Below, piece by piece: positions 1 to 5,990 of a stretch of 6,521 nt of DNA (position 1 is its first letter; every line of letters begins with the position of its first letter). Origin of the DNA: Sva-07 sp031430875 (GTDB lineage Bacteria; Actinomycetota; Acidimicrobiia; Acidimicrobiales; Ilumatobacteraceae); assembly GCA_031430875.1 (NCBI GenBank), contig JANPCI010000162.1:1-6521 (forward strand), read 5' to 3'. Both the position numbers and the translations under genes were made by a program. The notes beneath the pieces are model-generated. The model saw only the letters and a program-made list of their open reading frames with translations. It was not told the DNA's origin and did no database searches.

Positions 1-297
1 GGCACGCTTGACCTCGACGGCGATTGCCTCTACACCACCTCAGAGGGCATCCGGTACCCGGTGCTCTTCCCGTACGGCACGTCGTGGGACGCGACATCGT
101 CGACGGTCGTGCTCCCCGATGGCTCCGCCATTGAGGTGGGCGGCGAGGTGTACGGAGGCGGCGGCTACGTCCAGCCGAACACGATCGACCTGTTCGCCAA
201 CAACACTGCCGTGCTCGAGCGCGCAAAGCGGTGTGCCGAAGAGCCGTACTTCGAGGTTGCTGTGATGCAGGCAACGGTGCGCTCCGGTACATCGTGA
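1..297 (+). CDS. Hypothetical protein, C-terminal part (5' end outside window)
   Basis: The frame is open from the first base to TGA at 295-297 (98 codons), so the start lies upstream of the window. The visible protein is rich in Gly, Tyr, Val and Asp. It has the run VVLPDGSAIEVGGEV followed by YGGGGY, a short beta-strand/Gly-turn style seen in small extracytoplasmic beta-rich domains of actinobacterial lipoproteins; that likeness is only an impression. There are two cysteines (residues 9 and 77 of the visible part). No catalytic motif or membrane segment is seen. A GTG at 61 could be read as a start, but the frame continues coherently before it with no ribosome-binding site, so a partial gene is preferred. 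Its stop codon forms the left end of the operator-like palindrome of the next gene. Function not recognised. Confidence 0.6.
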   Translation, partial: GTLDLDGDCLYTTSEGIRYPVLFPYGTSWDATSSTVVLPDGSAIEVGGEVYGGGGYVQPNTIDLFANNTAVLERAKRCAEEPYFEVAVMQATVRSGTS

Positions 298-310
298 TAT
301 CATGATGTCA
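295..310. promoter_or_regulatory. Operator-like palindrome of the toxin-antitoxin operon
   Basis: TGATATCATGATGTCA reads the same on both strands except for one mismatched pair (the 4th base against the 13th). It spans from the stop codon of the upstream gene to the A of the antitoxin ATG. Ribbon-helix-helix antitoxins bind short palindromes in their own promoters as pairs of dimers, so this is the expected autorepression site. Binding is inferred from position and symmetry. Confidence 0.6.
298..303 (+). promoter_or_regulatory. Likely -10 element of a leaderless antitoxin transcript
   Basis: TATCAT matches the -10 consensus TATAAT at five of six positions. It ends six bases before the A of the ATG at 310, the normal distance to a transcription start. 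No Shine-Dalgarno sequence lies between the upstream stop and this ATG. Together these suggest transcription starting at the start codon (leaderless mRNA, common in actinobacteria). No convincing -35 hexamer is visible. The hexamer lies inside the palindrome, so a bound repressor would block RNA polymerase. Confidence 0.45.
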
Positions 311-519
311 TGGCAAAGCAGACCACCGTCCGGTTGCCCGACGACCTCGCGGACGACGCCGAGGCGGTTGCTCGAGTCCGAGGCGACAGCGTCAACCAAC
401 TCATCATCGACGCACTCGCCGCCGAGATCGAACGAGTCCGCTCCGACGACGACTTCACCGCCCGCGCCAAGAAGCTGCTCGAGCGCGACCGGGAGATCCT
501 CGACCGCCTCGCCAAGTGA
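310..519 (+). CDS. Ribbon-helix-helix antitoxin of a Doc-type toxin
   Basis: A 69-residue protein with the layout of a MetJ/Arc/CopG-type antitoxin. Residues 3-9 (KQTTVRL) form the DNA-contacting beta strand. Residues 11-24 form helix A. Residues 27-43 (SVNQLIIDALAAEIERV) form helix B, which closes the dimer core. A charged tail (about 45-69) is predicted helical and would wrap the toxin. Length is usual for the family. The stop overlaps the toxin start by 4 bp (GTGA), so the two are translationally coupled. The likely role is to neutralise the downstream toxin and repress the operon through the palindrome at its own start. The classical Doc partner, Phd, has a different fold, so this is a mixed pairing. 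The fold is clear; the partner is inferred from adjacency. Confidence 0.85.
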   Translation: MAKQTTVRLPDDLADDAEAVARVRGDSVNQLIIDALAAEIERVRSDDDFTARAKKLLERDREILDRLAK

Positions 520-917
520 CCCGCTATCTCAGCCTCGCTGAGTTCTGGTACCTCGCCGAGCACCTCACAGGCATCAACGCCGCAACGCTCATCAAGGCCA
601 GCCGGGTCGAGCTCGCCGATTCCGCACTGCACGCACCCCAGGCCGGCTTCGGCGACACCGACTTCCACCCAGACGTGTACGACAAGGCCGCCGTGCTCGC
701 ATGTCGGATCGCGTGGAATCACCCGTTGCCCGATGGCAACAAGCGCGCAGCGTGGGCATGTCTCGTGCTGTTCATCGACCTCAACGACGGGTCATGGAAC
801 GACGAGCAACCCGACGTCGATGACGCCGTTGAAGCGATGCTTGCGGTGGCAGCCCGGGAGGTCGACGAGAACTGGTTCGCAGACTGGCTTCGTGACCGGG
901 TCACCTTCCAAGTTTGA
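516..917 (+). CDS. doc: Doc-type Fic-domain toxin (death-on-curing family)
   Basis: A 133-residue protein, close to the usual Doc length (about 125 residues). The Fic active-site loop is at residues 68-77 as NHPLPDGNKR, with catalytic-type His69, Asp73, Asn75 and Lys76. The Asn-Lys-Arg ending, instead of the Gly-Asn-Gly-Arg of AMP-transferring Fic proteins, marks the Doc branch. The best-studied member, from phage P1, phosphorylates elongation factor Tu and stops translation. The N-terminal YLSLAEFWYLAE, the segment SALHAPQAGFG (residues 36-46) and the following helix DKAAVLACRIAWNH are typical of the family. The usual Phe after His-Pro is Leu here. The GTG start at 516 overlaps the antitoxin stop; there is no separate ribosome-binding site, which fits coupled translation. 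All catalytic residues are present, so the toxin looks functional. Confidence 0.9.
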   Translation: MTRYLSLAEFWYLAEHLTGINAATLIKASRVELADSALHAPQAGFGDTDFHPDVYDKAAVLACRIAWNHPLPDGNKRAAWACLVLFIDLNDGSWNDEQPDVDDAVEAMLAVAAREVDENWFADWLRDRVTFQV

Positions 918-1213
918 ACCAGGAAGCCGCTCGGTAATCACCGGCCGGAACAGCTCGCGAAGAGCGCGCTTCCGGCGCACTCGGTCAGGCTGGGCTCGTC
1001 GACGTGCCGCCCGTAACGCGATCACCGACAGTCGCCGTTCGGTATTGGCGGCAGGGATTATGCAGTGTCCGGCTTGTTCCGATCTGTGGCGGGCCCGTCG
1101 GCCATAACTCCGGGATTCCGTGCGCCTGTTATCGGGCGGTCCTGAGGAAGTTCCCTGGACCGGGGAGCCCGTCAATTGATGCATGTTCGTTGCCGCGTTC
1201 ACGGGAGGGCAGC
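918..1213. other. Gap with no recognisable gene
   Basis: No frame here gives a protein I recognise, and the open frames on both strands are Arg-rich, as chance frames in GC-rich DNA tend to be. Structural hints are weak: CGGT/ACCG at 932-943, and an interrupted inverted repeat pairing GCCCG (1093-1097) plus ATAAC (1104-1108) with GTTAT plus CGGGC (1128-1137). The second could be a remnant of a mobile-element end or a hairpin downstream of the toxin gene, but no run of T follows it. The stretch lies between an intact toxin-antitoxin pair and a broken gene, which fits a decayed junction. Confidence 0.4.
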
Positions 1214-1474
1214 ATGGAGATCGAGGTCCAGTGGGAGCCGCAACACCATGCTCCGACCTGGCCCCGCCGAGGCGGTGCCAAAGATGATGATGCACTTGGA
1301 CATCGGGGCGCGGACCTCGAGTCCGGCGTGCTCTGGGCAGTCGAACAGGGCGCCAGGCTCGCCGACCATCAACCGCAAGACGACGTCCGCGTGATGATCG
1401 ACCCCGACGGTCACCCGTTCGGCCTGTTTCCGGATGACACTTCGCGACCCTCCGTCGCCAAACCGGGCTCGTAG
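1214..1474 (+). pseudogene. VOC/glyoxalase-like protein, C-terminal half, with two frameshifts
   Basis: The end of the frame reads DLESGVLWAVEQGARLADHQ followed by PQDDVRV, DPDGHPF and LF. This is the characteristic second half of actinobacterial glyoxalase-like (vicinal oxygen chelate) proteins. In this family, MHLDI should precede it, and it does occur (1290-1304, after PAEAVPK from 1266) but in the +1 frame. Reading upstream returns to the first frame at IEVQWEPQHHAPTWP (1220-1264). So one net base was gained near 1262-1266 and one lost near 1307-1313. About 15 codons between them are read out of frame, yet the overall frame stays open from ATG 1214 to TAG 1472-1474. The first half of the domain (about 50-60 residues) is missing upstream. 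A good ribosome-binding site (GGGAGG, 1203-1208) precedes ATG 1214, so a short altered protein might still be made, but it would lack half the fold. Confidence 0.7.
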
Positions 1475-1626
1475 GCCTGCCGGAGCACCGCCAGCGGTCC
1501 TTCGAGCACCCGGCTCGGCACCTCGAGCAGCTGGTCGATGAGGAACGTGCCCTTGTAGGTGAGGACGGTCACGTTGTCGGCGGTGCCGCCGACGTCGATA
1601 CCGACGATCACCGCTCGTGCGTTCAC
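1411..1626 (-). pseudogene. ROK-family kinase/regulator, N-terminal fragment
   Basis: Reading from GTG at 1626 gives VNARAVIVGIDVGGT and then TVLTYKGTFLID, LLEVPSRV and EGPLAVLRQAYE. VGIDVGGT is the first phosphate-binding motif of the ASKHA/ROK sugar-kinase fold, and the following EVPSRV..EGP segment is typical of actinobacterial ROK proteins. Family members run to about 300 residues; here the likeness ends after about 55 codons, near 1464. The frame then runs through the antisense of the VOC fragment to a stop at 1411. The ATP-binding domain, catalytic Asp and zinc motif are absent. A GGAGG-like site (reverse complement of 1657-1662) is too far upstream to settle the start; the frame is open further, to 1698. 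The gene was evidently cut by a rearrangement that joined it tail-first to the VOC remnant. Confidence 0.6.
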
Positions 1627-1717
1627 GGCGCCGACGGTGCACGATCGTGGGAGTCCACCTCCTGTGACGAGATCCGGGTCCGTCTGCGCAGGATCCACGG
1701 GTCGCTGCCGCGCGGAC

Positions 1718-2377
1718 TCACGGCATGGCCGCTCGGACGTGGGTCAGGACGGCAACGACGCGCCGGTGGGTTTCGCCGTGCTCGGGTATGTCGAGCTTGG
1801 TGAGGACATGTCGGACGTGGGCTTCGATGGTGCGGTCACTGACGACGAGGCGTCGCGCGATCGCATGGTTGGTGAGGCCCTCGGCCATGAGGGCGAGGAC
1901 CTCGCGTTCGCGCTCGGACAGGCGGCCGAGCGGGGTGTCGCGGTGGGGTGTCACGAGCGACGACACGACCTTCGGGTCGAGCGCCGAACCGCCGCCGGCC
2001 ACGCGTTCGGCCACCGCGAGGAACTCGTCGACTTCGAGGACGCGATCCTTCAGGAGATAGCCGAAGCCGGGGTGTGCGACGAGGTCGACGATGCTGGCTG
2101 TCTCGATGTGCTGCGAGAGCACGAGTACCCCGACGGTGGGGTGTTGCCGCTTGATGGTGTGTGCCGCTTCGAGGCCTTCGGTCGTGTGCGTCGGCGGCAT
2201 GCGGATGTCCACGACGGCCAGGTCCGGGGTTCGCTCGGGGTCGGGCGGATGATCGAGGTGGTCGAGCAGTCGGTCCGCGTCGCCGAACGTGGCGACGACG
2301 TCGTGGCCGCCATCGCGAAACAGCCGCGCCATTCCTTCGCGCAGGAGCACCTGGTCCTCGGCGATCACGACGCGCAC
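1718..2377 (-). CDS. NarL/LuxR-type response regulator
   Basis: A 219-residue protein with the two standard domains. The receiver domain (about 1-115) carries the acidic pair Glu7-Asp8, phosphoacceptor Asp57 (in VVDIRMPP), switch Ser88 and Lys110 (in YLLKD). The LuxR-type helix-turn-helix (about 150-200) begins LSEREREVLALMAEGLTN, with recognition helix VSDRTIEAHVRHVLTKL. A short linker joins them. The GTG start at 2377 overlaps the kinase gene by 13 bp, so the two are co-transcribed and probably coupled; the open frame further upstream is only antisense shadow of the kinase frame. Phosphorylation by the upstream kinase should promote dimer binding to DNA. The likely targets are the divergent spacer at 4306-4476 and the kinase promoter itself; this is inference. 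All key residues are intact. Confidence 0.93.
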   Translation of the reverse strand: MRVVIAEDQVLLREGMARLFRDGGHDVVATFGDADRLLDHLDHPPDPERTPDLAVVDIRMPPTHTTEGLEAAHTIKRQHPTVGVLVLSQHIETASIVDLVAHPGFGYLLKDRVLEVDEFLAVAERVAGGGSALDPKVVSSLVTPHRDTPLGRLSEREREVLALMAEGLTNHAIARRLVVSDRTIEAHVRHVLTKLDIPEHGETHRRVVAVLTHVRAAMP

Positions 2378-4305
2378 GGGATGCTCGCGATCAGGGTGGT
2401 ACCGGTATGGCCGGAGTCGACCTGCAGCGTGCCGCCGACGGCGGCAAGCCGGTCCGCCATTCCGCTGAGGCCAGAGCCTCCGTGTGGTGTGGCCCCACCG
2501 ATGCCGTCGTCGGCGACGCGCAGAACCAGGGCTCCGTCGCGCCGGTCCGCGCACAGCGCGACCCTGGAGGCGTGCGCGTGTTTCACCGCGTTCGTGAGCG
2601 CCTCGATGGCGACGAAGTAGGCCGTGGTCTCGGCGTCGGGTGCGAAGCGCTCGTCCGTGGTCGCGATGCTGACGGGAAGTGGTGCGCGTCGGGCGAGTTC
2701 GCGCAGCGCCGAGCCCAACCCGGCATCCAGGCTGGAGGGACGAAGTCCGTGCGCCAGTTCGCGCAACTCCTCGATCGCGCCGGCGATCTCGACCACGGCG
2801 CCGTCGAGGGTTCGACTTGCCTCCGGGTGATCGCCGGCGCCCAGTTGGTGCTGGGCGTGGCGCAGCGCGAGCCCGATCGAGACCAGGCGTTGCTGCGCAC
2901 CGTCGTGGAGGTCGCGCTCCAACCGCCGCCGTTCGTCGTCGGCCACGGTGACCAGCCGGGCTCGGGACGCCTCGACTTCGTCGAGTCGGCGGCGCAGCTC
3001 CACACGCAGCCCGGCGATCTCGATCGCCAACCCGGCCGCATCGACGACCTCGGCCGCCAGCGATGGGCGTTCGGTCTGGATCGTCGTGCCGGTGACGGTC
3101 GCGACGAGCGCATCGCCGCGCCTGACCGGGATGCCCTCGACGAGGTCATCGGCGTCGTCATCGGCCCGGTAGTGGATCGTGAGCTCGGGATCACCGGTCA
3201 CGTCGCGCAGCACTGCTTCCACCTGTTCGGGTGCGGCACGGCCGGCGTGCAGGTCCTCGATGAAACGATCGGTACGACGGAGTGCATCGAATCGTGACCG
3301 GTCGAAGCGCCGATCGACGACCGACTGAGCCCGCTGGCGGACGGGATGGAAGGCGGTCGCCACCGCCAGGGTGGCACCGGCAGTCACCAGGGTCGACGAC
3401 CTGCCGATGAGCGCACCGAGTGCGACCACCGTGGCGACGTAGATGCCGACGAGCGCCGCGGTGACCAGGCCGTAGGTGATCGTGCGGCTGATCACGCGGT
3501 CGATGTCGTACAGGCGGTAGCGCATCATGGCGACGCACACGGCGACGGGTTGGGCGAGCAACGCGACGGCCACGACGGCGCGCGCCACCGGATAGCGCTC
3601 CCACAAGAGCGGCCCGAGTGGGAGCACCACGACGGCGAGAGCGGCAGCGATCGCGAAGACCTTGAGCTGCTGGCGCTCCAGGCGCGCTGAGCGGTGGTAG
3701 CGCACGACGGGCGCAGCTGCCGCCCCGACCAGCGCGACCACCAGGCACGCGTTTCCGATCACCCAGATGGCCCCGGTCGAGAGCCAGTCCACGACATACG
3801 GATTGGAACCGTCGACGAACTCCGCGTCAGCTCTGTGGCTGAACGAGTAGCCCCCGACCACCAACACGGAGGCAACGCCTCCAGCCGCAACGACCACGAG
3901 CCACCTTCGACTCAGCAGACGCCCCGTTGGAAACAGCAGCCACAGAAGGAGCAGCGGCACTATCTGCAACACGACGCTGGCCGAGCTCGACCACTCGGCC
4001 ACCGTGCCGGCCCGCCAGCCCTGCTCGTGCGCCCGGAGGCCGTAGCCCTGCGGAAGATCGGTGATCAGCGAGTTCGACAGACCGAGCCACAGCATCAGCC
4101 AACCGATCGGATTGCGAGGGTACTTCGAGGCGACGAGCGCACCGGCACCCGCGAGCACGATTGAGTACAACGCGTAGATCGCTGTGTCGGTCCACGGTTC
4201 GAGACCCCACGACAGCAAGACCGCGGCGAGTTCGGCGAGCACCACGACGACGAAGACCGCGAACGGCACGGCACTGATCCGCAGTCCTCGGCGCGACGCT
4301 TCCAC
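2365..4305 (-). CDS. Multi-pass membrane sensor histidine kinase, NarL/HisKA_3 type
   Basis: A 646-residue kinase. The N-terminal half holds about nine membrane segments (roughly residues 11-31, 43-60, 66-82, 108-126, 135-152, 177-200, 215-235, 241-261 and 276-300), with only short loops and no large periplasmic domain. RYRLYDIDRVISRT follows the eighth segment, a junction typical of these actinobacterial kinases. A weakly conserved cytoplasmic region (about 330-430) and a coiled coil (about 430-465) lead to the phosphoacceptor His467 in ERDLHDGAQQRL. The ATPase domain shows the N box (Asn572 in EALTNAVKHA), the G1 box (DDGIGG, 599-604) and the G2 box (GSGLSGM, 610-616). The GTG start at 4305 is chosen because GGGGAG lies 9 bases upstream; GTG 4332 has no such site. 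The frame is open as far as 5139, but that part is antisense to the lipoprotein gene. It signals to the overlapping response regulator gene. The stimulus is unknown; a membrane-embedded or envelope signal is inferred. Confidence 0.93.
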   Translation of the reverse strand: MEASRRGLRISAVPFAVFVVVVLAELAAVLLSWGLEPWTDTAIYALYSIVLAGAGALVASKYPRNPIGWLMLWLGLSNSLITDLPQGYGLRAHEQGWRAGTVAEWSSSASVVLQIVPLLLLWLLFPTGRLLSRRWLVVVAAGGVASVLVVGGYSFSHRADAEFVDGSNPYVVDWLSTGAIWVIGNACLVVALVGAAAAPVVRYHRSARLERQQLKVFAIAAALAVVVLPLGPLLWERYPVARAVVAVALLAQPVAVCVAMMRYRLYDIDRVISRTITYGLVTAALVGIYVATVVALGALIGRSSTLVTAGATLAVATAFHPVRQRAQSVVDRRFDRSRFDALRRTDRFIEDLHAGRAAPEQVEAVLRDVTGDPELTIHYRADDDADDLVEGIPVRRGDALVATVTGTTIQTERPSLAAEVVDAAGLAIEIAGLRVELRRRLDEVEASRARLVTVADDERRRLERDLHDGAQQRLVSIGLALRHAQHQLGAGDHPEASRTLDGAVVEIAGAIEELRELAHGLRPSSLDAGLGSALRELARRAPLPVSIATTDERFAPDAETTAYFVAIEALTNAVKHAHASRVALCADRRDGALVLRVADDGIGGATPHGGSGLSGMADRLAAVGGTLQVDSGHTGTTLIASIPCAS

Positions 4306-4476
4306 GACGCAATTCTCCCCTTGATGCCGCACGAGGGCAATCGTGCTGGCGCGCACCGCGACGTCGGTGCTGGCGCGTACGACGAATGCGTACCCGTGCC
4401 GATGCGCCATGCCACCTCGAGTTCGTACCGTCGGATCGACCCACCAACGACAGCCACCCGACGACAGGAGGACCCG
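4306..4476. promoter_or_regulatory. Divergent promoter region between the kinase and lipoprotein genes
   Basis: This 171-bp spacer must hold the promoters for both directions. Neither a -35/-10 pair of the housekeeping type nor an ECF-type motif is convincing in either direction. The ribosome-binding sites at its ends are clear: GGGGAG reading left (4315-4320) and AGGAGG reading right (4466-4471). It contains a direct repeat (listed separately) and the short inverted repeat GTACG (4377-4381) / CGTAC (4389-4393) with a 7-base centre, which is a candidate regulator site. Confidence 0.5.
4343..4380. repeat. 14-bp direct repeat in the divergent promoter region
   Basis: GTGCTGGCGCGCAC at 4343-4356 recurs at 4367-4380 as GTGCTGGCGCGTAC, with one mismatch; the copies are 24 bp apart. 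Two copies of a specific sequence within a 171-bp divergent spacer suggest paired binding sites for a regulator, possibly the response regulator encoded next door. LuxR-type regulators more often use inverted repeats, so the owner is uncertain. Confidence 0.5.
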
Positions 4477-5085
4477 ATGAGCAACCCGACATCGAACAGA
4501 GACCAGAGCCCCGACCAGAGCAGGCGTCCGACGACGATCGTTGCGTGCGCGCTCGCCGCGCTCGCCGTCGTTGCCCTCGCAGCCTGCGGTGACGACGACG
4601 CCACCAGCACGGTCACCGAGGCTGCCACCGGTCGCCAGGCCGTCACGATCACGCTGCGCGACTACGTCTTCGAGGGCGTGCCGCCGACCATCACCAGTGG
4701 TACCCCGATCGACGTCACGAACGAGTCGGCGGACGAGGCGCACGAGCTCACCGCCTTCCGTCTGCCCGACACCGAAACCCGGAGTCTGACCGAGCTCCAG
4801 GCGTTGCCGCCCGAGGAGTTCGGCGCCCTCGTTCCGGGCGCTCCGGCGCTGGCGTTCGCAGCCCGCCCGAACGAGGGCGGCGAGCTCGTCCTCGGCGACG
4901 GGACACTGCAAGAGCCGGGCCGTTATCTCCTCGTGTGTTTCATCCCCACCGGTGCCGATCCTGACCAGGTGATGGCCGCGATGGAGGCTGCAGCCGCAGA
5001 TCCGAGTGCCGGCCCGCCGCAGATCGACGGCGGCCCACCGCACGTCGCCGCAGGGATGATCGCCGAACTGGTCGTCACGCCATGA
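4477..5085 (+). CDS. Lipoprotein with a cupredoxin-like domain (possible copper-binding protein)
   Basis: A 202-residue exported protein. The signal peptide has Arg16-Arg17, a hydrophobic stretch (about 20-36) and the lipobox LAAC ending at Cys37, so it should be lipid-anchored outside the membrane. An acidic/Thr linker follows. The mature domain (about 53-202) is beta-rich: TITLRDYVFEGVPPTI, IDVTNES, EAHELTAFRLP, GRYLLVCFIP and MIAELVVTP. This order of strands resembles small cupredoxin-like proteins. His89, Cys154, His189 and Met194 lie where type 1 copper ligands are expected, although Cys-to-His spacing (35 residues, with an Ala-rich insert at 163-178) is much longer than in plastocyanin. 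Copper binding is therefore plausible but not shown. The ATG at 4477 has AGGAGG 5 bases upstream. It is transcribed away from the kinase gene and followed closely by a membrane-protein gene. Confidence 0.8.
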   Translation: MSNPTSNRDQSPDQSRRPTTIVACALAALAVVALAACGDDDATSTVTEAATGRQAVTITLRDYVFEGVPPTITSGTPIDVTNESADEAHELTAFRLPDTETRSLTELQALPPEEFGALVPGAPALAFAARPNEGGELVLGDGTLQEPGRYLLVCFIPTGADPDQVMAAMEAAAADPSAGPPQIDGGPPHVAAGMIAELVVTP

Positions 5086-5129
5086 CGCACACCGGCACCG
5101 ACCACCGCTCCCGAGAGAGGAATGCCCTC

Positions 5130-5807
5130 GTGTCGACACCCACCGTCCACCGCCTCGCCGTATGGGCCTTCATCGTCGGAGCTGCAGGCACCACCATCGC
5201 CGGCGTGCTGATCCAGACACTGGTGATTCCCACCACCGATGTCGCCGACGACCGCTGGAGCTACCCCTGGGAGGCGGGTCCGTTCGTCGCCGTGTCGCTC
5301 GTGTACATCGTCCTGCACCTACTCGTCGCCACCGGACCCGTGGCGTTCGGCCGCAGCGGCGTGGCCGGTGGTTCCAGAGCTGCACGCAGCGGTGTCGCCA
5401 TCGCCGTCGCCGGCACGCTCGCGCTGACGGTCGGCGAGATCATCGGGCTACCGATTCGGGTAGCGCTCACCGACGACACGAGCGCCCAAGTGGTCGGCGC
5501 AGTGTTCGGCCTGGGGGTGCTGCTCTCTGCCGTCGGGTTCCTCGTCCTCGGGGTCGCGACACTGCGCGCACACGTGTGGTGTGACTGGCGCCGCTACACC
5601 CCGCTCGTCACCGGCATCTGGATGAGCATCCTGGTCGTCCTCCCGCTCACCATCCCGAAAGCGCTGCCAGGTTGTGTCGCCGTCTACGGTGCCTGCCTGC
5701 TCGCCAGGGCCGCGGGCCTGCATCGCCAGAATTGCCCGTCCAACGACCACTCGATCCAAACACCAAGCGGTCGACGGGTTCGTGGCGACCTCACGAGCAT
5801 CAGCTGA
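5130..5807 (+). CDS. Six-helix membrane protein of unknown function
   Basis: From the GTG at 5130 the protein has 225 residues. Six hydrophobic segments are visible (about 9-33, 50-72, 87-109, 120-144, 157-175 and 178-195), with charged residues in the second loop (RWSYPWE) and between segments 4 and 5 (HVWCDWRRY). No enzymatic motif is seen. GTG 5130 is preferred because GAGAGG lies 9 bases before it and the first helix follows directly. The frame also allows ATG 5082, which overlaps the lipoprotein stop (ATGA) but has no ribosome-binding site and would add a hydrophilic 16-residue leader. Co-transcription with the lipoprotein is very likely, and a partnership is inferred. The last 25 residues are polar, unlike the rest, and may have been altered by a rearrangement near the gene's end. 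Confidence 0.8.
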   Translation: MSTPTVHRLAVWAFIVGAAGTTIAGVLIQTLVIPTTDVADDRWSYPWEAGPFVAVSLVYIVLHLLVATGPVAFGRSGVAGGSRAARSGVAIAVAGTLALTVGEIIGLPIRVALTDDTSAQVVGAVFGLGVLLSAVGFLVLGVATLRAHVWCDWRRYTPLVTGIWMSILVVLPLTIPKALPGCVAVYGACLLARAAGLHRQNCPSNDHSIQTPSGRRVRGDLTSIS

Positions 5808-5940
5808 CGTTCACCGATCCGGAAACTCTCTTGCACCCTGCACCGAATGCGGGCACCCGATACAACCGGATTCCACGGCCCGCCCGGTCACAAGAACAGG
5901 GCAGGAGGGCACTGACGTCGGGATTATCTCGTGTCACGCT
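5782..5940 (+). pseudogene. Zinc-ribbon-like small protein, apparently cut by the IS110-family element
   Basis: In the frame beginning GTG 5782 the translation contains CTECGHPIQPD, then PVTRTGQEGTDVGIISCHA and ends almost at once (WA, stop at 5947-5949). The Cys-x2-Cys-Gly-His start followed about 30 residues later by Ser-Cys-His-Ala looks like the two knuckles of a zinc ribbon, with the last Cys-Gly missing. The codon after Ala begins TG, so TGC would have restored the second Cys-x2-Cys; the break falls exactly where the insertion element is inferred to begin. The N-terminus overlaps the end of the membrane-protein gene and shows no ribosome-binding site, so the 5' part may be lost too. Third codon positions are less GC-rich than in neighbouring genes. 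The family is not recognised with certainty, and a chance frame cannot be excluded. Confidence 0.35.
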
Positions 5941-5990
5941 TGGGCCTGATTGATGATGGAAGGGCGTTGCGGCGGTTGTCGTAGCGTTCA

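Noticed and set aside
1104..1132. ATAAC/GTTAT inverted repeat as a recombination or transposon end
   Set aside because: Five-base arms with a 19-base gap and no matching copy elsewhere in the window are too weak to name.
792..1295. Minus-strand open frame across the toxin end and the gap
   Set aside because: Arg/Pro-rich translation with no motif; overlaps the toxin and VOC fragment in antisense, and no ribosome-binding site precedes it.
2378..2554. Extension of the response-regulator frame upstream to 2554
   Set aside because: The added residues are Arg-rich antisense of the kinase C-terminus; receiver domains begin at VRVVIAED, at the GTG 2377.
2161..3297. Long open frame on the + strand (378 codons) opposite the kinase gene
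   Set aside because: It is antisense to a kinase with all motifs, its translation is Arg/Gly-rich and without a recognisable domain, and such frames are common in GC-rich DNA.
4306..5139. Extension of the kinase frame upstream to 5139
   Set aside because: The extra 278 codons are antisense to the lipoprotein gene and show no domain, whereas GTG 4305 has a ribosome-binding site and directly precedes the first membrane helix.
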